A stretch of DNA of 44,968 nucleotides. It comes from Rubrivivax sp. (GTDB lineage: Bacteria; Pseudomonadota; Gammaproteobacteria; Burkholderiales; Burkholderiaceae_C). The stretch's first letter is position 1; every line of letters starts with the position of its first letter. The stretch lies in contig JAIXZR010000312.1 of assembly GCA_027489455.1 (NCBI GenBank), forward strand, positions 1-44,968, in the 5' to 3' direction. Positions 1 to 9,094 of the stretch are shown here, one piece after another. The translations under genes were made by a program, and so were the position numbers. Below the pieces are notes generated by a model. The model saw only the letters and a list, made by a program, of their open reading frames with translations, did no database searches and was not told where the DNA came from.

Positions 1-705
1 CAGCGCGTGGCCGTGGGCCGGGCGATCGTGAAGAAGCCCGAGGTCTTTCTGTTCGACGAGCCGCTGTCCAACCTGGACGCCAAGCTGCGCGCCAGCATGC
101 GCGTGCGCCTGACCGATCTGCACCGCACCCTGCGCGAAGCCGGGCAGCCGGCCACCGTGGTCTATGTGACGCACGACCAGGTCGAGGCCATGACCATGGG
201 CGAACGCATCTGCGTGCTGAAGGACGGCGTCATCCAGCAGGTCGACACGCCCACGGCGCTGTACGACAAGCCGGCCAACGCCTTCGTCGCCAGCTTCATT
301 GGCAGCCCCGAAATGAACATCCAGCCCGCAGCCTTGCAACGCCAGGGTGACGTGCTGGGCCTGGCCCTGGGCGGCACCTGGCTGCCGCTGCCGGCCGAGA
401 AGGCTGCCGCACTGGCCAGCCACACGGGGGACGTGAAGCTGGGCCTGCGCCCCGAACACATCGGCCTGGCGCCACGCGCCGCCGGCCAGACCACGCCGGC
501 CACGGGTGCCCTGCGTTCGCTGGAACACATGGGCAACGAAGTCTTCGTGCACTTCGATCTGGGCGGCGTGCCGCTGACGGCACGCGTGCCTGCGGATGAA
601 CTCCACGGCCTGCAAGCCTTGCCCCGTGGCGCCGCGCACCCGGTGCATGTGCAAATGGCGGCCTGCCATGTCTTCGACGCCGCCAGCGGCCTGCGCTTGT
701 GCTGA
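1..705 (+). CDS. ABC sugar transporter ATP-binding protein (MalK/UgpC type), 5' end missing
   Basis: This is the C-terminal 234 residues of the nucleotide-binding subunit of a carbohydrate importer. The window opens inside the ABC signature (QRVAVGRA). Walker B and D-loop (VFLFDEPLSNLD) and the H-loop (VTHDQVEAMTM) follow. The remaining ~130 residues are the OB-fold TOBE/regulatory domain of the CUT1 (MalK/UgpC/MsmK) subfamily, with the typical LGLRPEHI stretch. The Walker A lies outside the window. The next gene encodes a solute-binding protein and then pectin-degrading enzymes, so the likely cargo is oligogalacturonides, as for TogA of Dickeya. That substrate is inferred from context only. 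The stop lies just before the next start, which suggests one transcript. Confidence 0.93.
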   Translation, partial: QRVAVGRAIVKKPEVFLFDEPLSNLDAKLRASMRVRLTDLHRTLREAGQPATVVYVTHDQVEAMTMGERICVLKDGVIQQVDTPTALYDKPANAFVASFIGSPEMNIQPAALQRQGDVLGLALGGTWLPLPAEKAAALASHTGDVKLGLRPEHIGLAPRAAGQTTPATGALRSLEHMGNEVFVHFDLGGVPLTARVPADELHGLQALPRGAAHPVHVQMAACHVFDAASGLRLC

Positions 706-734
706 AGTCGCTTGCTCTGAAGCGGCCCGGGCTG

Positions 735-2042
735 ATGACGCGCCGCCAGGGCCTGGTGGTTGCGGCGGCAGCGATGGCTGCACCCTTCGTGCAGGCCCAG
801 GCGCAGCAGGTGTTGCGCTTTGCCTGGTGGGGCGGCGCCGCGCGCCACGGCGCCACGCTCAAGGCCATCGCTGCGTTTCAGGCGCAGAACCCGGGCGTGC
901 GCATCAAGGCCGAATATATGGGCTTCGGCGGCTACCTGGAACGGCTGACGGCCCAGATCGCCGGTGGCTCCGAGCCCGACGTGATGCAGATCAACTGGGC
1001 CTGGATGGCCATGTTCAGCAAGCGCGGCAACGGCTTCACCGATCTGCAGCCCTACGCGCCGCTGTTGGCGCTGGACCAGTTCAGTGCCGACGACATCGCC
1101 ATGGGCCGGGTGATGGGCAAGCTCAACGCGCTGCCGGTGTCCTACACCGCGCGCGTGCTGCTGTGGAACACGGCCACGTTCCAGAGGGCTGGCCTCTCGC
1201 TGCCGCGCACGTGGGAAGAGCTCTTCGCCGCCGGCGCCGTCTTCAAGAACAAGCTGGGCGACCGCTACTACCCGCTGGACGGCGAGCTCTACGACATGAT
1301 GCTGCTGGCCCAGGCCTGGGTGCACCAGAAGCATGGCACGCCCTACCTGGACCCCACGCCCCTGGCTCCGGGCCAGGCCCCGCGCGTGGCGATGAGCCTG
1401 GAGGCCGCGCGCGACTGGGTGGCCACCTACCGCCGCCTGGTGGACGGCCACACCGCCACCAGCCTGCCGCTGCGCGCCAGCCTGGGCGGGGCCGAGAAGC
1501 CCACCGAACAGCAGCAGGACTGGGTGCTGGGCCACTGGGCCGGCAACTACACCTGGGACAGCGTGATCGGCCTGCGCGCCGGCAACCTCAAGCCGCCTCA
1601 GGCGCTGGCACTCGGCGAGTTCCCCACGCTGCCGGGCGCGAAGAACAGCGGCCTGTTCGGCCGCCCCACGCTGATGTACGCCGTGGGCCGCAACAGCAAG
1701 CAGCCCGAGGTGGCGGCGCGCTTCATCAACTACCTGCTCACCAGCCCCGAGGCAGCGCTGATCCTGGGCCGCACCCGCGGCGCGCCATCGGCCCGCACGC
1801 CGCTGAAGGTGCTGATCGACGGGAACCTGCTGCCCCCGCTGGAACTGCAGGCGCACCGGCAGATCCAGGCGCTGAAAGCCGCCGGCCGCATCGACCTGCC
1901 CGCGCCGCTGTTCGAACACGCGCGCCTGCACAAGTTCATGCGCGAGGTCTTCGAGACCGTGGCCTATGGCAAGAGCAACGACACAGACGCCGCGCGCCGC
2001 CTGGTCGAGGAGGGCGGCTCGCTGCTGCGCCGTATTCGCTGA
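735..2042 (+). CDS. Extracellular solute-binding protein of a carbohydrate ABC importer (oligogalacturonide candidate)
   Basis: A family 1 extracellular solute-binding protein of 435 residues. The chosen ATG begins MTRRQGLVVAAAA, an export signal with an RR pair and a hydrophobic core ending PFVQAQA. It could be Tat or Sec. A GTG at 699 would overlap the ATPase gene by 7 bases and prefix 12 residues without improving the signal. The mature protein shows the family pattern: WWGG near the N-terminus, a long amphipathic helix before NPGVRIKAEY, and SEPDVMQINW. It would deliver sugar oligomers from the periplasm to the permeases encoded upstream of the window. Placement directly before oligogalacturonate lyase argues for oligogalacturonides (TogB-like role), but binding specificity cannot be read from the sequence. 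Confidence 0.9.
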   Translation: MTRRQGLVVAAAAMAAPFVQAQAQQVLRFAWWGGAARHGATLKAIAAFQAQNPGVRIKAEYMGFGGYLERLTAQIAGGSEPDVMQINWAWMAMFSKRGNGFTDLQPYAPLLALDQFSADDIAMGRVMGKLNALPVSYTARVLLWNTATFQRAGLSLPRTWEELFAAGAVFKNKLGDRYYPLDGELYDMMLLAQAWVHQKHGTPYLDPTPLAPGQAPRVAMSLEAARDWVATYRRLVDGHTATSLPLRASLGGAEKPTEQQQDWVLGHWAGNYTWDSVIGLRAGNLKPPQALALGEFPTLPGAKNSGLFGRPTLMYAVGRNSKQPEVAARFINYLLTSPEAALILGRTRGAPSARTPLKVLIDGNLLPPLELQAHRQIQALKAAGRIDLPAPLFEHARLHKFMREVFETVAYGKSNDTDAARRLVEEGGSLLRRIR

Positions 2043-2079
2043 TGGGAAGAATGATGATGATGAAACACCAGGGGCATCG

Positions 2080-3255
2080 ATGAGCAAAGGTACGCAGCGG
2101 CAGTTCAGCTTCCAGATCAGGTCCGACGCCGACACCGGCGCGCGCGTCACCCGCCTGACGCCGCCCGACGTCACCTGCCACCGCAATTACTTCTACCAAA
2201 AGTGCTTCAGCAACGACGGCACGAAGCTCGTCTTCGCCGGTGAATTCGGCCCCCAGCCCAGCCCGCACTGGAACTACCTGCTGCTGGACCTGCAGACCCA
2301 GGTGGCCATGCAGCTGACCGACCAGCGCGGCGAGAACACCTTCGGCGGCTTCCTGAGCCCTGACGACGAGTACCTGTACTTCGTGCGCGCCGAACGCCAG
2401 TTGATCCGCCTGCACCTCGCCGACCTGCGCGAAGAAGTCGTCTACACCGTGCCCGAGGGCTGGGTGGGCTACGGCACCTGGGTGGCCAACAGCGCCTGCA
2501 CCAAGCTCGTGGGCATCGAGATCGCGGCCGAGGACTGGTTCCCCTTGAGCGACTGGCGCAAGTTCGACGAGATGTTCCACAAGCAGCCGCGCTGCCAGCT
2601 CTTCAGCGTGGCGCTGACCGGCCCGCAGGCAGGCCAGCGCACGCCCATCCTGGAACAGAAGGGCTGGCTCGGCCACCCGCAATACCGCCCCGGCGACGAC
2701 CACACGGTGGCCTACTGCCACGAAGGCCCGCACGACCTGGTGGACGCACGCATGTGGTTCATCAACGAAGACGGCACGAACCGCCGCTGCGGCAAGGCCC
2801 ATGCGCCCGGAGAAAGCTGCACGCACGAATTCTGGGTGCCCGATGGCTCGAAGATGATCTACGTCAGCTACTTCAAGGACAGGCCGCAGGAACGCTGGAT
2901 CCGCGCGCTGGACCCGGTGACGCTGGCCGACGCGCCGCTGATGACGATGCCGGCCTGCTCCCACCTGATGAGTAACGCTGATGGCAGCCTGATCGTGGGT
3001 GACGGCTGCGGCCAGGCCGATGCGTCCGACAGCGGCGCGGCCAACACCATGAAGCAGGGCGACCCGTACCTGCATCTCTTCGACGTGAAGGCCGGCACGC
3101 ACCGGCCCATCGCGCGGCATGACAGCAGCTGGGGCGTCTACAAGGGCAGCCGGCAGGTGACGCACCCGCACCCCAGCTTCACGCCAGACGGCCGGCAGGT
3201 GCTGTACAGCGCCGATGGCGAAGGCGAGCCGGCGCTGTTTCTGGCGGCGCTGTGA
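2080..3255 (+). CDS. ogl: Oligogalacturonate lyase (PL22)
   Basis: A 391-residue cytoplasmic enzyme, close to the usual ~388 residues of the family, that cleaves unsaturated digalacturonate to 5-keto-4-deoxyuronate. It has the beta-propeller character of polysaccharide lyase family 22. The residues known in the Yersinia enzyme have plausible counterparts: H249 in THEFW as the catalytic His, H295 in CSHLM, and Q359, H362 and H364 in RQVTHPHP as metal ligands. There is no signal peptide, consistent with action on imported dimers. The ATG at 2080 is preferred over in-frame upstream starts because upstream residues are low-complexity and the N-terminus then matches the family. The stop overlaps the next start (TGATG), indicating translational coupling. 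Confidence 0.95.
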   Translation: MSKGTQRQFSFQIRSDADTGARVTRLTPPDVTCHRNYFYQKCFSNDGTKLVFAGEFGPQPSPHWNYLLLDLQTQVAMQLTDQRGENTFGGFLSPDDEYLYFVRAERQLIRLHLADLREEVVYTVPEGWVGYGTWVANSACTKLVGIEIAAEDWFPLSDWRKFDEMFHKQPRCQLFSVALTGPQAGQRTPILEQKGWLGHPQYRPGDDHTVAYCHEGPHDLVDARMWFINEDGTNRRCGKAHAPGESCTHEFWVPDGSKMIYVSYFKDRPQERWIRALDPVTLADAPLMTMPACSHLMSNADGSLIVGDGCGQADASDSGAANTMKQGDPYLHLFDVKAGTHRPIARHDSSWGVYKGSRQVTHPHPSFTPDGRQVLYSADGEGEPALFLAAL

Positions 3256-5642
3256 TGCGGTGGCGCTGGGCGGGCCTGGCCGCGATGCTGCTGCTGGCCG
3301 GTTGCAGCACGCCCGAGCCACTGGCCGTGCCCCACACGCCCGAGCGCCCGCAGCTGAGCGCCGCGCAAGCCGCCACGCAGACGGTTGGCGACTACCTGGC
3401 CCAGGGACCAGCGCCCTGGCAGCCTGCAGCCTTGCCAGATGCCCCAGCCTTGCAGGCCCTCAAGCCGGATTTCGTCGTTGCGGCTGACGGCAGCGGCACG
3501 CACCGCAGCGTGCAGGCGGCGCTGGACGCGCTGCCCGCCCGGGCCGCCGATGGGCCCGCCGGCCGCCGCCACGCCATCTTCGTCAAGCCCGGCGTGTACC
3601 GCGAGATCGTCTGCGTGCGCGGCAAGGTGCCCTTCCTGCTGTACGGCAGCGCGGCCGATGCCGGCGCCACCGTCATCGTGGAAGGCCGCTACAACGCCCT
3701 GCCCAAGCGCCCGGGCATCGACCCGGCCAACCCCTGCGACCCGGCACTGGCGGCTACCAGCTACGGCACCTCGGGCAGCGCCAGCGTGGCGCTGTACGGC
3801 GACGACATCCAGGTGGCCTTTCTGACCATCGCCAACGATGCCATGGACGGCGTGAAGGACGGCATCGGCTACCCGGCAGGCGCCGGCGAAAGCGGTGGCG
3901 CCCAGGCCGTGGCACTGATGACCCAGGGCGACCGCATCCAGCTGCACCGCGTGCGCCTGCTGGGCCACCAGGACACGCTGATGGTGCGCGCGCCCACGCC
4001 CACCGCCGCAGCGCGCGTGCACGTGACCGACAGCCTCATCACGGGCGATGTCGACTTCATCTTCGGCGACGCCACGCTGGTGGTCGAACGCAGCACGATC
4101 CGCAGCCGCGCCGGGCGCCGTGTGCCCGGCAACGGCGGCCATGTGCTGGCGCCCAGCACGGCCGCGGCCGTGCGGCTGGGCTTCCTGGTCGTGAACAGCC
4201 GCTTCGAGGGCGAAGCCGGGCTGGCGCCGGGCAGCATCTCACTGGGCCGCGCCTGGGATTTCGCCGTGCCGCGCGGGGCCTGGCAGCCCGGCGTCTCGCC
4301 CAACGGCCAGGCCCTGGTGCGTGACAGCGCCCTGGGCGCGCACCTGGGCCCCTGGTCGGCCAGCACATCGCGCCGGCCCTTCAGCGCCAGCGGCCCGCAG
4401 GCCAACCGCATGGCCGAATTCCGCAACACGCCGCTGGTGGAACGCCAGGCCCTGGGCCGGGAAGTGCTGGCCGCAGGCGACGGCTGGGCCGCGGCCGAAG
4501 GCGGCACGCGCGGCGGTGCCGATGCCCGGCCCGAACACGTGCGCGAAGTGCGCAACCGGGCGGAACTTGCCGCCGCCCTGGCGCTGGGCGACGTGCCCAA
4601 GATCATCCACGTGCGCGGCCGCATCGACCTGAGCACGGATGACGCCGGCCGCCCCCTGGGCTTTGCCGACTACCGTGACCCGGCGTACGACGAAGCCGCC
4701 TTCGACACCGCCTACGCCCCGGCCACCTGGGGCCGCCGCAAGCCCGAAGGCGCGCAGGAAGAAGCCCGTCGCCGGTCCGCCCGCAACCAGGCTGATCGCG
4801 TGGTGCTGCGCGTGCCTTCCAACACCACGCTGCTGGGCTTGGGCAGCGACGCGCACATCGTGAACGGCATGCTGCTGCTGGACGGCGTGCGCCAGGTCAT
4901 CGTGCGCCACATCCGCTTCAGCGACGCCTTCGACCACTTCCCCGCCTGGGACCCGAACGACAACGCCAGCGGCGAATGGAACAGCGACTACGACACGCTG
5001 AGCCTGCGCCGCAGCACGCACGTGTGGGTGGACCACTGCAGCTTCGACGACGGCGCGCGCATCGACACCACTGCCGCGACGCGCCTGGGCCGCAAGGTGC
5101 AGCACCACGACGGCTTGCTGGACATCACGCAGCAGAGCGACCTCGTAACCGTCAGCTGGAACCACTTCCGCGACCACGACAAGACCAGCCTGGTGGGCAG
5201 TGGCGACGGTGTGGCCGCCGATGCCGGCCGCTTGCGCGTGAGTTACCACCACAACCTCTGGGAGAACACCATGTCGCGCCAGCCGCGCGTGCGCTACGGG
5301 CAGGTGCACGTCTACAACAACCTCTACCTGGGTCGCCGCGGCGGGCCCTACCCGTACGACTACGCCATCGGCCTGGGCCACCAGTCGCGCGTGTTCAGCG
5401 AAAACAACGTCTGGGACATCGCCGGCGGCGTGCCCGTGAAGCGCTGGAATGGCGACGCCTTCTTCGACCGTGGCTCCATCGTCAACGGCCGCCCCGTCGA
5501 TCTGCTGGGCGCCGTGCGCGCAGCCAACCCCGGCGTGGCTATCCGCGGCGACGTGGGCTGGGTGCCCGTGCACACCACCGGGCTGGAGCCTGCCGCTGCG
5601 GTGGCCGCGCGCGTGCGCGCCGGTGCGGGTGCCGGGCGATGA
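3255..5642 (+). CDS. Bifunctional lipoprotein: pectin methylesterase (CE8) fused to pectate lyase (PL1)
   Basis: A 795-residue two-enzyme fusion that would demethylate pectin and then cleave the resulting polygalacturonate. The N-terminus is a lipoprotein signal ending in LLLAGC, so it should be membrane-anchored. Residues ~70-400 are a pectinesterase: GSGTHRSVQAALDALP, GHQDTL with Q239/D240, GDVDFIFG with D267, and LGRAW with R332, matching the Gln-Asp-Asp-Arg set of the Dickeya esterase. Residues ~440-780 are a family 1 pectate lyase: VWVDHCSF with Ca-binding D593, and SRQPRVRYG (675-680) with the catalytic Arg. Both active sites look intact. The ATG at 3255 overlaps the ogl stop; a GTG at 3252 is the alternative. 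It overlaps udh by 4 bases. Single pectin enzymes are common; the fused lipoprotein is less so. Confidence 0.93.
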   Translation: MRWRWAGLAAMLLLAGCSTPEPLAVPHTPERPQLSAAQAATQTVGDYLAQGPAPWQPAALPDAPALQALKPDFVVAADGSGTHRSVQAALDALPARAADGPAGRRHAIFVKPGVYREIVCVRGKVPFLLYGSAADAGATVIVEGRYNALPKRPGIDPANPCDPALAATSYGTSGSASVALYGDDIQVAFLTIANDAMDGVKDGIGYPAGAGESGGAQAVALMTQGDRIQLHRVRLLGHQDTLMVRAPTPTAAARVHVTDSLITGDVDFIFGDATLVVERSTIRSRAGRRVPGNGGHVLAPSTAAAVRLGFLVVNSRFEGEAGLAPGSISLGRAWDFAVPRGAWQPGVSPNGQALVRDSALGAHLGPWSASTSRRPFSASGPQANRMAEFRNTPLVERQALGREVLAAGDGWAAAEGGTRGGADARPEHVREVRNRAELAAALALGDVPKIIHVRGRIDLSTDDAGRPLGFADYRDPAYDEAAFDTAYAPATWGRRKPEGAQEEARRRSARNQADRVVLRVPSNTTLLGLGSDAHIVNGMLLLDGVRQVIVRHIRFSDAFDHFPAWDPNDNASGEWNSDYDTLSLRRSTHVWVDHCSFDDGARIDTTAATRLGRKVQHHDGLLDITQQSDLVTVSWNHFRDHDKTSLVGSGDGVAADAGRLRVSYHHNLWENTMSRQPRVRYGQVHVYNNLYLGRRGGPYPYDYAIGLGHQSRVFSENNVWDIAGGVPVKRWNGDAFFDRGSIVNGRPVDLLGAVRAANPGVAIRGDVGWVPVHTTGLEPAAAVAARVRAGAGAGR

Positions 5643-6454
5643 CCCTGCCAAGCGCCGGCCCGGCCCTGGGCCGCGTGCTGCTCACAGGCGCTGCAGGCAC
5701 CCTGGGCCGCGGTTTGCGCAGCGGCCTGGCGCCCGCCTGCCGCGTACTGCGTGTCAGCGACATCAGCGCGTTAGGCCCTGCCGCGCCGAACGAAGAGCTA
5801 CAGCCCTGCGCGCTGGAAGACCGCGCCGGCATGCAGGCCCTGCTGCAGGGCGTGGATGCGGTGGTGCACTTCGGCGGCGTGCCCACCGAAGCGCCCTTCG
5901 ATGCCCTCCTGCCGGCCAACATCGCGGGCGTCTTCCACCTCTTCGAAGCCGCCCGCTTGCAGGGCGTGCGCCGCGTGGTGCTGGCCAGTTCCAACCACGC
6001 CATCGGCGCCTACCCGCAGAGCCAGACCCTGGGCGCCGATGCCCTGCCGCGGCCCGACACCCTGTACGGTGCCACCAAGGTCTGGGCCGAGACCCTGGCG
6101 CAGCTGTACTGGTGCCGCCACGGCATCGAAAGCGTCTGCCTGCGCATCGGCAGCGCCGTGCCCGTGCCTGTGAACCGCCGCATGCTGGCCACCTGGATCA
6201 GCCCGGGCGACCTGCTGCGCCTGGTGCTGGCGGCGCTGACGGCGCCTGCCGTGGGCCACCGCATCGTCTACGGCGCCAGCGCCAGCACCCAGCCGATCTG
6301 GGACATGGCACCGGGTGCGGCCATCGGCTATGTGCCGCAAGACAGCAGTGAGCCCTGGCGCGCGGCCATCGAAGCTGCCGACCCGGCAGACCCCGCAGAC
6401 CCGCTCCTGCGCTGGCACGGTGGCGACTACATGACGCTGGGCCCTTTCGGCTGA
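5639..6454 (+). CDS. udh: Uronate dehydrogenase (NAD-dependent SDR/epimerase family)
   Basis: A 271-residue extended short-chain dehydrogenase close to the ~265 residues of known uronate dehydrogenases. They oxidise D-galacturonate or D-glucuronate to the aldarolactone. Visible are the NAD-binding TGAAGTLG (16-23), VVHFGG, the catalytic Ser region (SSNHAIGAYP) and Y143-x3-K147 in LYGATK. The sequence after the Tyr-Lys pair (W-E, CLRIGS, W-S-P-D region) follows the Udh pattern rather than that of sugar-nucleotide epimerases. It starts inside the stop of the pectinase gene (ATGA), so it is the last enzyme of this pectin operon and feeds galacturonate into the oxidative galactarate route. Confidence 0.9.
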   Translation: MTLPSAGPALGRVLLTGAAGTLGRGLRSGLAPACRVLRVSDISALGPAAPNEELQPCALEDRAGMQALLQGVDAVVHFGGVPTEAPFDALLPANIAGVFHLFEAARLQGVRRVVLASSNHAIGAYPQSQTLGADALPRPDTLYGATKVWAETLAQLYWCRHGIESVCLRIGSAVPVPVNRRMLATWISPGDLLRLVLAALTAPAVGHRIVYGASASTQPIWDMAPGAAIGYVPQDSSEPWRAAIEAADPADPADPLLRWHGGDYMTLGPFG

Positions 6455-6473
6455 AGGCGCAGGTGCGGTAGCG

Positions 6474-6911
6474 GTGTGGTCCCCGCGGCTAAGGGGTTGC
6501 TCCAACGGCCTGGGCTTCTTCAGCCCGGCCGCGCCGGCCGGTGGTGCCTACGTGGTGTCGACGGGCACGTCGGTGGCCAACCTGGCGCTGGGCACGCTGG
6601 TGGGGGCGTCGAGCACGTACAACAGTGGCGGCACGACGCTGGTGTCGCAGTGGAACCTGAACAGCTCGAGCAACTATTTCGGCTTCCGCTTCTTCAATGA
6701 AGCGAGCGGGCAGGTTCATTACGGCTGGGGCCAGTTCTCGCTGGCTGGCACGCCCAACGGCGTGGGGCGCGCACTCGTGGCCTACGCGTATGAGAGCACC
6801 CCGGGCCTGGCCATCGCCGTGGGCGCCGTGCCCGAGCCCGCCACTTACGGCCTGATGGCCCTGGGCATGGCCGGCGTGCTGCTGGCCGCCCGCCGCCGCA
6901 AGGCCGGCTGA
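6474..6911 (+). pseudogene. 5'-truncated PEP-CTERM protein gene
   Basis: The reading frame ends with a PEP-CTERM exosortase sorting tag: VPEPATYG, a hydrophobic helix and a final ARRRK cluster. Its last ~110 residues resemble the intact protein at 9095-9727 (QWNLNSSSNYFGFRFFNE versus LWNLNSTNNYVGLRFLNE; YAYESTP versus YAFESTP). The copy has no signal peptide and no ribosome site. The first ~70 residues of the intact relative are missing, and the frame simply begins 20 bases after udh. I read it as a decayed or partly deleted paralogue. A GTG at 6474 could still start a 145-residue product, but that product could not be exported for sorting. Confidence 0.7.
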
Positions 6912-6940
6912 GCACCCCGCCAGGCTGCCCGCAGCACCGG

Positions 6941-6971
6941 CCCCCGCAGCAGCGCTGTCGGGGGCTTTTTT
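6941..6971 (+). terminator. Rho-independent terminator after the PEP-CTERM remnant
   Basis: A G+C-rich hairpin (CCCCG-CAGC paired with GCTG-CGGGG, one bulged T) is followed directly by a run of six T at 6966-6971. It would end transcription from the pectin operon and the truncated PEP-CTERM gene. Confidence 0.8.
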
Positions 6972-7181
6972 GTGGGCGCCCGGCGTTCAGCGTGGGGCGA
7001 CGGGCTCTTCTGGCCGAAGCCGCCGCGGCGTCCCCTGCGCAGAGGACGCAGGCCCCCGTTCAGGGGAGCGGGGCTCCACCGACCAGCGGACGTGGCGCGC
7101 TGTCGGTCCCATCGCCAGGGGATGCCCCGGCCAGCGGGGCCCGCGAGCATGAAAGCGCCTTTTCATCCACCGGAGCCCACC

Positions 7182-8867
7182 ATGCCCACCCTGCCTGCTT
7201 CCCTGTCCCGCAGCCTGCTCACCGAGCGCCTGACGCTCAGCCCCGCCATCGCCCTGTTCCCGCGCTGCCGCCCGCGCATCCTGGTCGTCACCGACGGCGG
7301 GCTGGGCTTCGGTACCGGGGGCTTCGGCCTCTCGCGCTTCATCGAGGCCATCACCACCGACCCCAGCGTCACGCTGCGGCCCACGCTCACGCTGGCGCAC
7401 CGCGGCGCGCACGCTTCGCCGGTCAACATCGGCGGCGTCTCCTACATCGTGCGCAACAACCTGGATTTCTCGGCGCTGAACCCGGCGCTGACAGTGGCCA
7501 ACTACGACCAGGTCTGGATGTTCGGCATCAACGCCGGCGCCGGCATCAGCGATGCCGAAGTGGCCACGCTGGCGCGCTTCATGAACGCCGGCGGCGGCGT
7601 GTTTTCCACCGGAGACCACGCCACCCTGGGCGCGGCCATGGGCGCGCGGCTGCCGCGCATCCGCCACATGCGCGACTGGTCCAGCGTGCCCATGGGCAGT
7701 GAAGCGCTGCCCGGTGCTCTGCGGCGCATCGATACCGTCGTCAACCCCGGCGCCAACGGCGTGCACGAGTTCAGCGACCAGGGCGACGACATTCCGCAGC
7801 GCATCTTCCCCAACTACGCCGTCAGCGGCGCGGGCGGGGCGGCGGGCTGGACGGCCACCGTGCACCCGCTGCTGCTGCTGTCGGGCGCCGCGGTCTCGCG
7901 CGCCAGCGGCGACCCCACGCTGTTTGCCAACGACATGGACGTGCTGCCGGACCACCCGCACGAAAGCGAGTGCTTCGCCGTCACCAGCGTGGCCACGCTG
8001 AACGGCAACTACACCGAGGCCGGGCAGAACTTTGCCGAGTTCCCGCCTGCATCGGCCGGCGGCGCGCGTTTTGGCGCCGAGATCGTGGCCTTCGGTGTCT
8101 CGGGTGGGCGCAGCGTGCTCAACAACGTCTGGAAGCCGCCGGTGACGCCGCGCATGTTCGGCGTGATCTCGGCCTACGACGGGCACCGTGCCGCGCCTCT
8201 GGCCGGCCAGGTGGCACGGCCGGGCCGCATCACCTGCGATTCGACCTGGCACCACTTCGTCAACGTCAACCTCAACGGCCTGGGCACGGGCGCAGGCGCG
8301 GCCTTCACGCCGGGCCCGCAGTTGCTCAAGATCTACCGCTACTACCAGAACATGGTGAGCTGGCTTCAGCCTTCCAACCGGCGCATCTGCCCGCTGGTGG
8401 CCAGCCTGGTGTCGGCCCGCTTCCACCCTGATTTGCTGGAAGACTTGGCGGCCGTGCGCGACCTGAGGGCGGCGGATACGGCGGAGAGCATCGGCCTGGG
8501 CCTGGCCGAGCTGATCGATGCCGAGCAGGGCCCGGGCAGCGCCCGCCGCCTGGTGCTGGAAGCGCTCCGGGCCGCGCCGGCCAGTGCCGCACTGGCCGAC
8601 CAGCTGGACGACATGGCGCCGCACTTCACGGCCGACGATATGACGCGCCTGACCGCCACTGCGCTGGGCCGCGTGCTGGGCGAACTGGTGCCCAGCCTGC
8701 CCGGGCTGGAAGACACCGACATGCTCAAGATGCTGGCCGACGAACGCCACGCGAAGCTGGAAGACGACGCAATGAAGGTGCTGGCCCGGGCCGTGACCGA
8801 AGGCGCCAAGCGCCAGCTCGACCGGCTGGAGCGTCGCGGCCGGCTGCTCAAGGCCGTGGCAGGCTGA
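7182..8867 (+). CDS. Conserved-looking hypothetical protein, 561 residues
   Basis: I do not recognise this family. The ATG at 7182 has a GGAG ribosome site six bases upstream (7172-7175). An ATG at 7149 in the same frame lacks one. The N-terminal third looks like an alpha/beta Rossmann-like fold: RILVVTDGG, then a predicted strand YDQVWMFG, then FMNAGGGVFSTGDH. That pattern recalls glutamine-amidotransferase-like or ThuA-like domains, but no nucleophile Cys sits in a GxCxG elbow. The middle has Gly/His/Asp-rich loops (DVLPDHPHESE, STWHHF) that could bind metal. The last ~170 residues are helical and charged. No signal peptide or membrane segment is seen. It stands alone between two PEP-CTERM genes. 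Confidence 0.75.
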   Translation: MPTLPASLSRSLLTERLTLSPAIALFPRCRPRILVVTDGGLGFGTGGFGLSRFIEAITTDPSVTLRPTLTLAHRGAHASPVNIGGVSYIVRNNLDFSALNPALTVANYDQVWMFGINAGAGISDAEVATLARFMNAGGGVFSTGDHATLGAAMGARLPRIRHMRDWSSVPMGSEALPGALRRIDTVVNPGANGVHEFSDQGDDIPQRIFPNYAVSGAGGAAGWTATVHPLLLLSGAAVSRASGDPTLFANDMDVLPDHPHESECFAVTSVATLNGNYTEAGQNFAEFPPASAGGARFGAEIVAFGVSGGRSVLNNVWKPPVTPRMFGVISAYDGHRAAPLAGQVARPGRITCDSTWHHFVNVNLNGLGTGAGAAFTPGPQLLKIYRYYQNMVSWLQPSNRRICPLVASLVSARFHPDLLEDLAAVRDLRAADTAESIGLGLAELIDAEQGPGSARRLVLEALRAAPASAALADQLDDMAPHFTADDMTRLTATALGRVLGELVPSLPGLEDTDMLKMLADERHAKLEDDAMKVLARAVTEGAKRQLDRLERRGRLLKAVAG

Positions 8868-9094
8868 GCCCGGTCGGGCGGGTCGCGATGCTGGCGATCT
8901 CGCGAGCCGGCGGCGGGGGCAGACCCCTCGGGTGTCTGCCCCCAAGCCCCCGCAGACCCCGTGATCCGGGGGTTGTCCCCTCGACCGAGGGATGACAGCG
9001 TCGCAGGGTTGTCAAAGCGCCGCGTCCCAGATGGGACTCATCAAGGCGCCGCCGGCAACCCCCACTGTCTCTACCTAAAGTTTCAGGAGTCGAG

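Noticed and set aside
162-2186. Long open frame on the minus strand opposite the transporter genes (also opposite the restriction enzyme, gcl and others).
   Set aside because: High G+C makes long antisense frames common. These have repetitive Arg/Ala/His-rich products, no motifs, and lie over genes with clear families.
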